Positions 9,254 to 17,695 are shown, counted from the first letter of the stretch. The stretch: DNA of 64,000 bases from Muribaculum sp. An289 (GCF_002159555.1 NZ_NFIV01000005.1:62001-126000); one strand, 5' to 3'. A program made the numbers and translations. The notes: a model not told the origin generated them from the letters alone.

Positions 9254-11200
9254 ATGGCCGAAAAACTCATATCAAAAATTCCTGAGGGGCCTTTGTCTGA
9301 AAAATGGACAAAGCATAAATCTCAGATCCGTGTCGTAAGCCCGGGTAACAAGAGAAAATTGGAAATTATCGTTATCGGTACAGGTCTCGGCGGTGCTTCC
9401 GCAGCCGCAACCTTGGGAGAGCTCGGATATAATGTCAAGGTTTTCTGCATCAGCGATTCTCCTCGCAGGGCGCATTCCATTGCCGCACAAGGAGGTATCA
9501 ATGCCGCAAAGAACTATCAGAATGACAATGACTCCGTTTACAGGCTGTTCTACGATACCATCAAAGGCGGTGACTATCGAAGCAGGGAAGCCAATGTCTA
9601 CAGGCTTGCGGAGGTAAGTAATCTTATCATCGACCAGTGTGTAGCCCAGGGAGTTCCTTTCGCAAGGGATTATGGCGGATTGCTCGACAACCGTTCATTC
9701 GGCGGTGCGCAGGTAAGCCGTACCTTCTATGCAAGGGGACAAACGGGACAGCAGCTGCTTCTCGGTGCATACGCTTCCTTGAACCGTGCGATTTCCAAAG
9801 GCAATGTAAAGACTTATCCTCGTCATGAGATGCTCGACCTCGTGATGATAGACGGGGAGGCCCGCGGTATCATAGCAAGGAATCTCGTTACCGGCGAAAT
9901 AGAACGTTTCGGTGCCCATGCGGTAGTTCTGGCTTCGGGCGGATACGGAAACACCTACTTCCTTTCGACCAATGCGATGAACAGTAACGGTTCCGCCGCA
10001 TGGCAATGCTACAAGAAAGGTGCGTTTTTCGCCAATCCATGTTTTGCACAGATACATCCTACCTGTATTCCGGTACATGGCGACCAGCAGTCCAAGCTGA
10101 CCCTCATGTCAGAGTCGTTGCGTAATGACGGCCGCATCTGGGTTCCTAAAAAGAAGGAGGATGTGATGAAGCTCCGTAAAGGTGAAATCAAGGCTTCCCA
10201 GATTCCTGAAGAAGACAGGGATTACTATCTGGAGCGCAGATATCCTGCATTCGGAAACCTCGTTCCCCGCGATGTGGCATCACGTGCGGCAAAAGAGCGC
10301 TGCGATGCCGGTTACGGTGTGAACGAACACGGTCTTGCGGTATTCCTCGATTTCAAATCGGCCATTGAAAGACTCGGAAAGGATGTGATAGAGGCTCGTT
10401 ACGGCAACCTCTTCCAGATGTATGAAAAGATTACCGACGTCAATCCTTACGAAGAGCCTATGATGATTTATCCAGCCATTCACTATACGATGGGCGGACT
10501 TTGGGTAGATTACAATCTTCAGACAACCATTCCTGGACTTTATGCGATAGGCGAGGCCAACTTCAGCGACCACGGAGGAAACCGCCTCGGAGCATCTGCC
10601 CTCATGCAGGGTCTTGCAGACGGATATTTCATCCTGCCTTACACTATCGGAGACTACCTCGCTTCGAAAATCCAGGTTCCTAAGACGGATACCAAGCATC
10701 CTGCTTTCGATGAGGCGGAGAAAGCCGTTAAGGACAAGATTAACAAGCTGTTCTCAATCAAAGGCAAGGAATCCGTTGATTCGATACACAAGCGTCTCGG
10801 CCATATCATGTGGGAATACGTAGGCATGGCCCGCGATGAAGAAGGGTTGAAGAAAGCAATTACCGAAATCAGGGCTCTCAGGGAAGAATTCTGGAAGAAC
10901 GTATACGTTCCGGGAGAAAACGGGGAGTTCAATCCTGAAATCGAAAAGGCCCTGAGGGTTGCCGATTTCCTCGAAATAGGCGAGCTCATGGCTTTGGACG
11001 CACTCAACAGAAGGGAGTCCTGCGGAGGACACTTCCGTGTGGAAATGCAGACCGAAGACGGTGAAACTAAACGCGATGACGAACATTACATGTATGTCAG
11101 CGCATGGGAATACAAAGGCGGCAATGTAGAGCCTGAACTCCACAAAGAGCCTCTCGTATTTGAAAACATAAAAATTGCTACCAGAAATTATAAAGACTAA
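9254..11200 (+). CDS. frdA: Fumarate reductase/succinate dehydrogenase flavoprotein subunit
   Basis: This is the catalytic FAD subunit that interconverts fumarate and succinate; in anaerobic Bacteroidales it works mainly as fumarate reductase at the inner face of the cytoplasmic membrane. It has 648 residues. Seen: dinucleotide-binding motif [20 protein letters not shown] (about 37-56), the [10 protein letters not shown] stretch whose His carries covalent FAD in relatives, substrate-site pieces [16 protein letters not shown] and HYTMGGL, and the C-terminal FAD segment [20 protein letters not shown]. The iron-sulfur subunit gene follows after 5 bp. No cytochrome b (frdC) gene lies upstream, where Bacteroides relatives carry it; mfd is there instead. 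Confidence 0.93.
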   Translation: MAEKLISKIPEGPLSEKWTKHKSQIRVVSPGNKRKLEIIVIGTGLGGASAAATLGELGYNVKVFCISDSPRRAHSIAAQGGINAAKNYQNDNDSVYRLFYDTIKGGDYRSREANVYRLAEVSNLIIDQCVAQGVPFARDYGGLLDNRSFGGAQVSRTFYARGQTGQQLLLGAYASLNRAISKGNVKTYPRHEMLDLVMIDGEARGIIARNLVTGEIERFGAHAVVLASGGYGNTYFLSTNAMNSNGSAAWQCYKKGAFFANPCFAQIHPTCIPVHGDQQSKLTLMSESLRNDGRIWVPKKKEDVMKLRKGEIKASQIPEEDRDYYLERRYPAFGNLVPRDVASRAAKERCDAGYGVNEHGLAVFLDFKSAIERLGKDVIEARYGNLFQMYEKITDVNPYEEPMMIYPAIHYTMGGLWVDYNLQTTIPGLYAIGEANFSDHGGNRLGASALMQGLADGYFILPYTIGDYLASKIQVPKTDTKHPAFDEAEKAVKDKINKLFSIKGKESVDSIHKRLGHIMWEYVGMARDEEGLKKAITEIRALREEFWKNVYVPGENGEFNPEIEKALRVADFLEIGELMALDALNRRESCGGHFRVEMQTEDGETKRDDEHYMYVSAWEYKGGNVEPELHKEPLVFENIKIATRNYKD

Positions 11201-11205
11201 CGCTA

Positions 11206-11985
11206 ATGGATTTAACACTTAAAGTATGGCGTCAGAAGAACGCCAAGGCGAAAGGTCATTTCGAGACTTACAAAGTAAAGAACATATCTCCTGACAGTTC
11301 TTTCCTCGAGATGCTCGACATACTCAACGAGCAGCTCATCGAAGAGGGGATGGATCCCGTTGCAGTTGAGAAAGGCTGCAAGAGCAGCGGTCCGGTAGCG
11401 TTCGATCACGACTGCCGGGAAGGTATCTGCGGTATGTGCTCTCTTTATATAAACGGCCGTGCGCACGGGCCTGACGATGAAGTTACTACTTGCCAGCTTC
11501 ACATGAGGAAGTTCCACGATGGCGATACCATTACCATAGAACCATGGAGAAGTGCCGCTTTTCCGGTAATCAAGGACCTCGTGGTTAACAGGCAGGCATT
11601 TGACCAGATACTTCAGGCTGGCGGTTTCATTTCCGTCAATACCGGCGGTGCCCCTGATGCAAATGCGATTCCTATTCCTAAGAAGAATGCGGATGAGAGT
11701 ATGGATGCTGCTGCCTGCATCGGTTGCGGCGCCTGCGTTGCCACCTGCAAGAACGGTTCGGCCATGCTGTTCGTGGCGGCAAGGGTTAGCTCCCTCGCTT
11801 TGCTTCCTCAGGGCAAACCGGAAGCAGCACGCCGTGCAAAAGCTATGGTTGCCAAGATGGACGAGCTCGGCTTCGGCGCCTGCACCAATACCCGTGCGTG
11901 TGAAATGGAATGCCCTAAGCACATCACTGTTTCACACATCGCACGCCTCAACAGGGAATATCTTAAAGCTAAATTCAAGGATTAA
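11206..11985 (+). CDS. frdB: Fumarate reductase/succinate dehydrogenase iron-sulfur subunit
   Basis: This electron-transfer subunit passes electrons from quinol to the flavoprotein. It has 259 residues. The N-terminal [2Fe-2S] ferredoxin fold has Cys70, Cys75 and Cys78 in [10 protein letters not shown] and a further Cys in DEVTTC. The C-terminal part has a [4Fe-4S]-type motif [11 protein letters not shown] and a second cluster motif [13 protein letters not shown]. The start ATG at 11206 lies 5 bp after frdA, so the two are one transcript. A strong terminator follows at 12011. A short segment before the first cluster ([12 protein letters not shown]) appears to be a small insertion compared with the Bacteroides sequence as I recall it. 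Confidence 0.93.
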   Translation: MDLTLKVWRQKNAKAKGHFETYKVKNISPDSSFLEMLDILNEQLIEEGMDPVAVEKGCKSSGPVAFDHDCREGICGMCSLYINGRAHGPDDEVTTCQLHMRKFHDGDTITIEPWRSAAFPVIKDLVVNRQAFDQILQAGGFISVNTGGAPDANAIPIPKKNADESMDAAACIGCGACVATCKNGSAMLFVAARVSSLALLPQGKPEAARRAKAMVAKMDELGFGACTNTRACEMECPKHITVSHIARLNREYLKAKFKD

Positions 11986-12010
11986 GTTCCTCATACGCTA
12001 TTCAAACGGG

Positions 12011-12041
12011 GGACGGTCTTCGGGCCGTCCTTTTGTTTTTT
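12011..12041 (+). terminator. Rho-independent terminator after frdAB
   Basis: GGACGGTC and GGCCGTCC form an 8-bp stem (one G-U pair) closed by a UUCG tetraloop, followed by TTTTGTTTTT. It sits 26 bases after the frdB stop, an almost textbook intrinsic terminator. Confidence 0.9.
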
Positions 12042-12073
12042 CCGTACAGATGCAAATTCCGTACAGATGCAAA
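12040..12073 (+). repeat. 17-bp tandem duplication after the terminator
   Basis: The 17-mer TTCCGTACAGATGCAAA occurs twice head to tail (12040-12056 and 12057-12073). The following DNA to about 12180 is a G/A-rich stretch with loose GATGGGG/GATAGGGG repeats and no supported gene. Confidence 0.7.
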
Positions 12074-12198
12074 TACTTCCTTGTCAAGGATAAGGGGGGA
12101 TACCTTGTCCGGATAGGGGGGATGGGGAGGGATAGGTGAGATAGGGGTGAGATGCTGTATGGGGGAGATGCTGTATCGGTAAGTCTCTTGGGTTCAGA

Positions 12199-12390
12199 GC
12201 ACACCCCGACTTAACTTTTCTTGCTGTAATGTATTGTAAATCAATGACAAATAAAGTATGGGAGAAAAAATAACTGTGGATTTCGAGGGGTTCGGAACCT
12301 GTCAGAATCCACACTTGAAAATTTTTGCTAAGGAGCTAATATGTTGTTAATCAATGTATAGTGGCATGTTTGAGTTAAGTCGGGGTGTGC
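12199..12390 (+). repeat. 192-bp nested-palindrome element, copy 1 (MITE-like)
   Basis: The ends are perfect 17-bp inverted repeats: GCACACCCCGACTTAAC at 12199 and its reverse complement at 12374-12390. The flanking GTTCA at 12192 suggests that the element may extend slightly. In the middle TGTGGATT (12275) pairs with AATCCACA (12306), enclosing a smaller GGTT-cgg-AACC palindrome, so there are three nested inverted repeats. AATCAATG-like motifs sit on both sides of the core. No coding capacity. Similar copies with the same length and orientation lie at 16009 and 42823. Its right end abuts a truncated ATPase gene, consistent with insertion. No transposase is seen in the window. Confidence 0.85.
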
Positions 12391-12595
12391 CCGTGATTTC
12401 GGCTGACAGATGACTTTCCATGTAAACAGTCTTCACTTGTGTCCCGTTTATTGTTTCACATACTTTCTTGACCAGAGATGTCTTTCCTATTCTCCTTGGT
12501 GATATGAGAATGGTATTTATTCCGTTTGGGAAGTTCGTCCTTATCCTTTCGGTTTCCTGCTTTCTGTCTGTGAAATTATTTCCGGTTACTGATAC
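12391..12595 (-). pseudogene. Fragment of an archaeal-type AAA ATPase gene
   Basis: The minus strand encodes about 68 in-frame residues without a start codon: VTGNNFTDRKQETERIR..., then LISPRRIGKTSLVKKV, a Walker A motif of the PF01637-type ATP-binding proteins common in Bacteroidetes. The frame is preceded by a stop (12596-12598). On the other side it runs straight into the 192-bp element, which supplies a stop at 12347-12349. Both gene ends are therefore missing. The fragment differs in family from the DUF4143 ATPases in this window. Most likely it is debris of a gene broken by the repeat element. Confidence 0.7.
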
Positions 12596-12711
12596 TTAAA
12601 AAATGAATGTTTTTTCCATAAATATCTCTTCTGCCGGCAAATATATGCAAAAAACCAAAGTACACAAATCTGTGGCCCACAAAGTTGTGGACAAGAATTA
12701 TAGTACATCGA

Positions 12712-12799
12712 ATTTTGAGGTTTTGTGCCTTTTTATTCCAAAACATTTTGAGGTTTTGTACTTTTTTGTCCAAAAACATTTTGAGGTTTTTACAAAATG
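12712..12799 (+). repeat. 33-bp tandem repeat array upstream of a DUF4143 ATPase gene
   Basis: Units starting ATTTTGAGGTTTT begin at 12712, 12745 and 12778, an exact 33-bp period with the third unit partial. The array ends about 40 bases before the ATPase ATG at 12840, overlapping where the promoter should lie (-7 candidate TACGTTTG at 12809-12816). It could be an operator array for a regulator. The period is a multiple of three, but I see no convincing gene through it. Confidence 0.75.
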
Positions 12800-12808
12800 A
12801 TATATTTT

Positions 12809-12816
12809 TACGTTTG
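12809..12816 (+). promoter_or_regulatory. Candidate -7 box for the 12840 ATPase gene
   Basis: TACGTTTG, followed by TAATCAATTAAAA before the ATG at 12840. The same TAATCAATTAAAA run follows a similar box at 15870-15877, where no gene follows. Confidence 0.45.
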
Positions 12817-12839
12817 TAATCAATTAAAAATATATTGAG

Positions 12840-14177
12840 ATGCCGGAACAAAGATTCAAGCGAAAGATATATGAAAGACTGTTGGCATGGAAAAAAGAGC
12901 GTGATGGTAAAACGGCTGCCCTGATAGAAGGTGCGAGACGGGTAGGAAAATCGACTATCGTAAGGCAGTTTGCTGAAAAGGAGTATCAATCGTATATTCT
13001 TATTGATTTTTCATCCGCTTCGACAGAAACTTTCAATCTGTTTAACGATATTTCAGATTTGGATTATATCTTCTTAAGGCTACAGCTTATATACGGTGTC
13101 CAGTTATATGAACGCAAATCGGTTATAATTTTTGATGAGGTTCAGTTGCAACCACTTGCACGACAGGCCATAAAGCATCTTGTAGCAGATGGCAGATATG
13201 ATTATATTGAAACGGGTTCGCTGATTTCCATCAAGAAAAATATCAAGGATATCATAATACCGAGCGAAGAAACACGGTTAAATATGTATCCGATGGATTT
13301 TGAAGAATTTAAATGGGCTCTCGGTGATTTCTCCACATTTCCTTTATTGGAAAAATGTTTTAAAGAAATGATCCCTCTCCGGGAAGCACATCGTAAATTA
13401 ATGAGGGATTTTAGGCTATATATGTTGGTAGGAGGGATGCCTCAATCGGTAAATGAGTACATAGAGACTAACAATCTCAGTAGGGTGGATGCTGTAAAAA
13501 GGGATATTCTGAATCTATATAATGAAGATTTTTATAAGATAGACCCGACAGGAAGATTGTCAATGCTTTTTGATGCCATTCCTGCCGAACTGAACAAAAA
13601 CTCTGCTCGTTATAAAGTATCAAGCGTAATTGGGGATTCGCGCAACTCTAAACTTTCAGAGATTCTGGCCGCTTTGAGAGAATCCATGACGATCAATATG
13701 GCTTATCATGTCAATGATCCAAATACGGGCATGGCTCAAAATAAGGATTTGAATCGATATAAGATGTTCCTTGCCGACACAGGCTTGTTTGTCACACAGG
13801 CATTCAAAGACAAGGATTTTACAGAAAACGTGATATATAATCAGTTGCTTAGCGATAAACTAAGTGTCAATCTTGGTTATGTCTATGAAAATGCGGTTGC
13901 GCAGATGCTTCGTGCTTCCGGAAATGAACTGTTTTACTATACATTCCCGACTGAAAGCGGCAAGCACAATTATGAGATAGATTTCCTTTTGTCAAGGCAT
14001 AACAAATTATGTCCTTTGGAAGTCAAATCTTCTGGGTATAAATCCCATGTGTCATTGGATGCGTTTTACAATAAATTTTCAAGCAGGATATCGGAAAGGT
14101 ATCTTGTTTATGGTAAAGATTTGCTCAGGCAGGACGGTGTATCATATGTGCCGTTCTATATGGTTCAATTTTTATGA
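12840..14177 (+). CDS. AAA family ATPase with DUF4143 domain
   Basis: The product has 445 residues. An N-terminal P-loop ATPase has Walker A GARRVGKST (31-39) and Walker B SVIIFDEVQ near residue 98 (AAA_14). A linker follows, then a C-terminal DUF4143 region whose YEIDFLL...PLEVKSS pattern (about 375-400) matches a PD-(D/E)XK nuclease-like core. Family function is not established; such genes are abundant and mobile in Bacteroidetes. Base composition is clearly more A/T-rich than the neighbouring core genes, suggesting transfer. It is 8 bp upstream of a WYL regulator gene, so the two are probably one operon, and it has tandem repeats in its upstream region. Both genes lie between two copies of a 192-bp repeat element. 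Confidence 0.85.
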   Translation: MPEQRFKRKIYERLLAWKKERDGKTAALIEGARRVGKSTIVRQFAEKEYQSYILIDFSSASTETFNLFNDISDLDYIFLRLQLIYGVQLYERKSVIIFDEVQLQPLARQAIKHLVADGRYDYIETGSLISIKKNIKDIIIPSEETRLNMYPMDFEEFKWALGDFSTFPLLEKCFKEMIPLREAHRKLMRDFRLYMLVGGMPQSVNEYIETNNLSRVDAVKRDILNLYNEDFYKIDPTGRLSMLFDAIPAELNKNSARYKVSSVIGDSRNSKLSEILAALRESMTINMAYHVNDPNTGMAQNKDLNRYKMFLADTGLFVTQAFKDKDFTENVIYNQLLSDKLSVNLGYVYENAVAQMLRASGNELFYYTFPTESGKHNYEIDFLLSRHNKLCPLEVKSSGYKSHVSLDAFYNKFSSRISERYLVYGKDLLRQDGVSYVPFYMVQFL

Positions 14178-14185
14178 TTTGAGTT

Positions 14186-15100
14186 ATGAACAAAAACCTT
14201 CTTTTTAAATATATCTGGCTTGTGGATACTATCGGCAGGGCCGGGAAGATAACGTTCGAAGAATTGAATGACAGGTGGATGCGTTCTTCGCTGAATGATG
14301 GGGAGGAATTGCCCAAAAGGACTTTTCATAACTGGAGGGCCGATGTCGAGGAATTGTTCGATATCAACATCGAATGCCAGCGTAAAGGCGGTAATTATTA
14401 TTACATAGAAAATCCGCAGGACATCAGAATGGAGACGATGCGCAGGTGGCTTTTGAATACATTTACTGTCAGCAACATGATAAGCGACAGCCAGGATTTG
14501 AAAGACCGTATCCTGCTCGAAGATGTGCCTTCCGGACAGAAATATCTTATGCCGATAGTCGAAGCCATGCGTGAAGGGTGTGAAATCAGGTTGAACCATA
14601 AGAGTTATTGGAAATCCGAGCCGGGAGAATATGTCCTGCAACCGTATTGTCTGAAGATTTTCAAGCAAATCTGGTATGTGCTCGGTTTCTGTCGGGAACG
14701 CGGTGCGCTAAGAATATTTTCATTGGACAGGATACTGGAATTGGAACTTCTCGATACCCGTTTCGAGTATCCCGCTTCTTTCGACCCACGGGATTATTTT
14801 TCCGATTATTTCGGGGTGATAACCAGGGACAATATCAAAACTGAAACCATTGAGATAAAGTCTTTTTGGATGTACACCCACTATATGCGCGCCCTGCCTC
14901 TGCACCCTACGCAGGAAGAGGTAGAAACGAGGCCGGATTATTCCGTATTCCGCTACAGACTGAAGCCTACGCTTGACTTCAAACTGGAAATCCTCTCACG
15001 TGGTTCGCAGATAGAGGTCATATCGCCCGAATCCTTCCGCCGAGAAATAGCGGAGGAAATCGAAAGGATGCGGGAGATGTATCACTTACCCGAGGAGTGA
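14186..15100 (+). CDS. WYL domain-containing transcriptional regulator
   Basis: The product has 304 residues. The N-terminal part (about 1-75) is a helical DNA-binding region (FEELNDRWMRSSL, PKRTFHNWRADVEELF). A WYL domain follows from about residue 130, with the KSYWKSEPGEYVLQPYCLKIF and IWYVLGFCRERGALRIFSLDRI signature blocks. The C-terminal WCX-type extension covers about 230-300. WYL proteins are ligand-responsive regulators frequently found with phage-defence and stress systems. It starts 8 bp after the DUF4143 ATPase stop, so it probably controls or is controlled with that gene. Codon and base use are closer to the core genes than those of the ATPase. Confidence 0.85.
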   Translation: MNKNLLFKYIWLVDTIGRAGKITFEELNDRWMRSSLNDGEELPKRTFHNWRADVEELFDINIECQRKGGNYYYIENPQDIRMETMRRWLLNTFTVSNMISDSQDLKDRILLEDVPSGQKYLMPIVEAMREGCEIRLNHKSYWKSEPGEYVLQPYCLKIFKQIWYVLGFCRERGALRIFSLDRILELELLDTRFEYPASFDPRDYFSDYFGVITRDNIKTETIEIKSFWMYTHYMRALPLHPTQEEVETRPDYSVFRYRLKPTLDFKLEILSRGSQIEVISPESFRREIAEEIERMREMYHLPEE

Positions 15101-15120
15101 ACCAATTAAAGTAGTAATCT

Positions 15121-15771
15121 TCAGAAAACCGGAATATCCCAAATTTCGTACAAATGATTGTAGTTTATCAATTTGACTTCGCCTGCGCTGTTTTCTAACG
15201 AGCCTGCATAGACAATCGCTTTTCCGATAACCGGATTATTTATCCATCCGTCCATCTGTTTCAGGGTCTTTTCAAAATCAGGATGGAAGGTCATGGCGGA
15301 TTTTATTTCTATTCCGTATAGCCCAGAGCTGTTCTTCAATATAAGGTCGATTTCGTTCTGGTGAGAATCCCGGTAAAAATAGAGATTGCTCTCTTTTCCG
15401 AGATTGTATCGTCTTTTCAATGCCTCCATGACAATGAAGTTTTCGAACAGTGCGCCTCGCATCTTGTCCCGTGCAAGTTGCTGCGCAGACTCTATACCGA
15501 GCAGGTGACAGGCAACCCCGGTATCCGTAAAATAAAGTTTAGGAGCTTTTGTCAACCGTTTGCGGGTGTTTTCATAGTATGGCGGCAGCAGAGTTACGAT
15601 ATAGGAAGCCTGCAGTACGGACATCCAAGCCGTGATGGTATGGGAACTGACACCGATTTCGTTTGCCAATTCCGAAGCCTTGAACAATGAACCTATACGT
15701 CCCGCACACAGTCGGATGAATGTATGAAATTGCATCATGTCTACGGATTTCGGAATAGGACAGTTGTGCAA
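15121..15771 (-). pseudogene. Truncated DUF4143 ATPase, C-terminal half only
   Basis: The 216-residue frame covers a DUF4143 winged-helix stretch (FKASELANEIGVSSHTITAW), YIVTLLPPYYEN, KLYFTDTGVACHLLG, then the nuclease-like core NEIDLILKNSSGLYGIEIKS. The N-terminal P-loop ATPase half that normally precedes it is absent; upstream DNA (15772-15905) is A/T-rich without any continuation. It is therefore most likely a remnant, although a short protein could still be made from the ATG at 15771. It converges on the WYL regulator gene (20 bp apart) and lies inside the repeat-bracketed island. Confidence 0.75.
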
Positions 15772-15869
15772 ATTTGAAGTGATACTGCAAAATTACACAA
15801 ATAATTTGTTTGGTCAACTTAGATGAATGTGTATTATATGATATGCCATGTTTTGGCATAAGGCGTGGA

Positions 15870-15908
15870 TACCTTTGCATTGTAATCAATTAAAACAACT
15901 GTATTATG
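15870..15908 (+). promoter_or_regulatory. Orphan promoter and start codon without a gene
   Basis: TACCTTTG (15870-15877), then a TAATCAATTAAAA run and ATG at 15906 resemble the upstream region of the 12840 ATPase gene. The frame stops after 12 codons inside a REP-like palindrome. This looks like the surviving 5' end of a deleted accessory gene. Confidence 0.4.
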
Positions 15909-15932
15909 CATGCCCCTCTGACGACTAACCTG

Positions 15933-15979
15933 CCGGGGAAGTGAACCAAATTCCAGCGAATTCTGGGCACTTTCCCGGG
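15933..15979. repeat. REP-like palindrome 1
   Basis: The arms CCGGGGAAGTG and CACTTTCCCGG enclose an inner AATTC-cagc-GAATT palindrome. It is one of six full copies in the window sharing GGGAAAGTGAACC at one end and GGCACTTTCCC at the other. It sits just before copy 2 of the 192-bp element. Confidence 0.75.
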
Positions 15980-16008
15980 ATTGAGGAGGACGAAGCCTTT
16001 TGTTCAGA

Positions 16009-16200
16009 GCACACCCCGACTTAACTTTTCTTGTTGTAATACATTGTAAATCAACGATAAGTAACATGCTGGAGAAAAAATAACTGTGGATTTCGAGGGG
16101 TTCGGAACCGAGCAGAATCCACACTTGAAATTTTTTGTCAAGGAGTTAACCTGTTGTTTATCAATGTGTAACAATGCGTTTGGGTTAAGTCGGGGCGTGC
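16009..16200 (+). repeat. 192-bp nested-palindrome element, copy 2 (MITE-like)
   Basis: Same length, orientation and core as copy 1. The left end is GCACACCCCGACTTAAC; the right end GTTAAGTCGGGGCGTGC has one mismatch. The outer flanks GTTCA (16002) and TGAAC (16203-16207) extend the inverted repeat. The core hairpin (TGTGGATT/AATCCACA with GGTT-cgg-AACC inside) is unchanged. Copies 1 and 2 together bracket the 3.6-kb ATPase/WYL island like the ends of a composite transposon. Confidence 0.85.
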
Positions 16201-16241
16201 ACGTGAACTCTGAATTGATGCAAAATGATTATTTTCGCACC

Positions 16242-17534
16242 ATGAAACATATCATTTTCATATTAGCCGCGACTGCCCTGACGATTGCTTCGGCCGTCCG
16301 CGCATGGGCCCAGAGCCCCGATTACGATGCATGGTTCACTTCCGACCGCCTGAGGGTGGATTTTGTTCTTGCGGGCAATGCCGACAGTCAGCAGGCCTAT
16401 CTTTCCGGTTTGAGGAAGGAATGCGCATGGGCGGGCTCTCATGAGTCCCTTATAGATCCGTTCCGTTACGGTGAGTACATGTTCGAAGTACGCACAGTTG
16501 ACGGCGATACCCTGATATACTCGAAAGGTTTTTCAACCCTGTTCCAGGAGTGGAGGACGACTCCTGAAGCCCGTGTGGTATCAAAGGCTTACAATCAGAG
16601 CGTATGGATGCCTTTTCCCAAAAAAGAAGTACGTATCACCCTGTCCGAAAGGATGAAGGAAGCCTGCGGGACTGGCAGGACGGGCCGCTTCCGCGAGATA
16701 TTTTACTGTACTGTCGATCCGGACGATGTCCTTGTCTGCCGCGAAGCCCCGGCGGAGGACTATGCTGCCACTCCGTTGTTGGTTTCAGGCGCGATGGAGC
16801 ATAAGGTGGATTTGCTTTTCGTGGCAGAAGGTTATACTGCGCAACAGATGGACGAGTTCCACCGGGACTGCCGGAAATTCATGGAATACCTCTTCTCTAT
16901 GGAACCGTACAAGTCCCGCATGGACGATTTTAATGTCACGGCCGTGGATGTTATATCTCCGGAGCAGGGAACTGATATTCCGGACCAAGGTATCTGGAAA
17001 CATACGGCCCTCAATTCGCATTTCTATACTTTCTACATAGACCGCTATCTGACGGTCACGGACTATAAGGCGATAGCCGACAATGTGGCGGGAGTTCCTT
17101 TCGATGCGCTTTTCATTGTCGTTAATGAGGAAAAATACGGCGGCGGCGGGATTTACAATTCGTATGCCCTCGGGACTGCCGGAGACGAGCTGTCCTATCA
17201 GGTTTTCGTGCATGAATTCGGGCACAGTTTCGCTGGGTTGGGCGATGAATACTTTACATCGGAGGCGGCTTACGAAAATTTTTACATCTCCGATATCGAG
17301 CCATGGGAGCCGAATATCACCACAATGGCGGATTTCGGGAGCAAGTGGAAGGATATGATGGATTCGGGAAAATGGGATGAAGCCCAGGTTGGAATCCACG
17401 AAGGCGGTGGATATATGGCCAAAGGTGTCTACCGTTCCCGCGAAGACTGCCGGATGCGGACCAATACGGCGCCTGATTTCTGTCCTGTATGCCAGCGGGC
17501 AATTAACCGTATGATTGACTATTATTGCAAGTAA
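16242..17534 (+). CDS. Secreted M64 (IgA peptidase-type) metallopeptidase
   Basis: The product has 430 residues from ATG 16242, with a signal peptide ending near AWAQ (residue 24). An upstream in-frame start at 16086 would lie inside the 192-bp element and hide the signal peptide, so I rejected it. The N-terminal beta-rich domain is followed by the peptidase M64 domain with zinc motif HEFGH (324-328) in HEFGHSFAGLGDEY. The Met-turn region and a cysteine cluster near the C-terminus (FCPVCQR) are also visible. Family prototype: the Clostridium ramosum IgA proteinase; most Bacteroidales members have unknown substrates. Export to the periplasm or surface is likely. It stands alone, separated from the next gene by a bidirectional hairpin. 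Confidence 0.85.
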   Translation: MKHIIFILAATALTIASAVRAWAQSPDYDAWFTSDRLRVDFVLAGNADSQQAYLSGLRKECAWAGSHESLIDPFRYGEYMFEVRTVDGDTLIYSKGFSTLFQEWRTTPEARVVSKAYNQSVWMPFPKKEVRITLSERMKEACGTGRTGRFREIFYCTVDPDDVLVCREAPAEDYAATPLLVSGAMEHKVDLLFVAEGYTAQQMDEFHRDCRKFMEYLFSMEPYKSRMDDFNVTAVDVISPEQGTDIPDQGIWKHTALNSHFYTFYIDRYLTVTDYKAIADNVAGVPFDALFIVVNEEKYGGGGIYNSYALGTAGDELSYQVFVHEFGHSFAGLGDEYFTSEAAYENFYISDIEPWEPNITTMADFGSKWKDMMDSGKWDEAQVGIHEGGGYMAKGVYRSREDCRMRTNTAPDFCPVCQRAINRMIDYYCK

Positions 17535-17545
17535 TCGGGAATAAA

Positions 17546-17596
17546 AGAGACTGTGTCCGAGAAGAGACCGTACCCGAAAAGAGATTGCGCCCGAGT
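17546..17596 (+). repeat. Three 17-bp degenerate tandem repeats
   Basis: Three consecutive 17-mers begin AGAGA at 17546, 17563 and 17580 and share the pattern AGAGAYYGYRYCCGARW. They start 11 bases after the M64 peptidase stop and precede a hairpin. They probably arose by local slippage, with drift since. Confidence 0.65.
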
Positions 17597-17618
17597 AAAA
17601 TAATCCTAATAAAATAGA

Positions 17619-17643
17619 CCGTGCCCCGGAAAGGGACACGGCC
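17619..17643 (-). terminator. Hairpin between convergent genes
   Basis: CCGTG-CCCC pairs with GGGA-CACGG (one mismatch). On the minus strand it is followed by TCTATTTTATTA, so it most likely ends the HAF-repeat lipoprotein transcript that stops at 17696; it may act on both strands. Confidence 0.55.
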
Positions 17644-17695
17644 TCAAATCATTATGAAACGTTTTATTTATTGTGAATTATTCCTTTATTGTTGT

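Noticed and set aside
12603-12800. 65-codon open frame through the 33-bp repeats (KHFEVL-type units)
   Set aside because: The periodic peptide is explained by the DNA tandem repeat whose period is a multiple of three; the promoter of the next gene overlaps it and no domain is seen.
16086-16241. N-terminal extension of the M64 peptidase into the 192-bp element
   Set aside because: It would place 52 residues encoded by repeat DNA before a good signal peptide; ATG 16242 is preferred.
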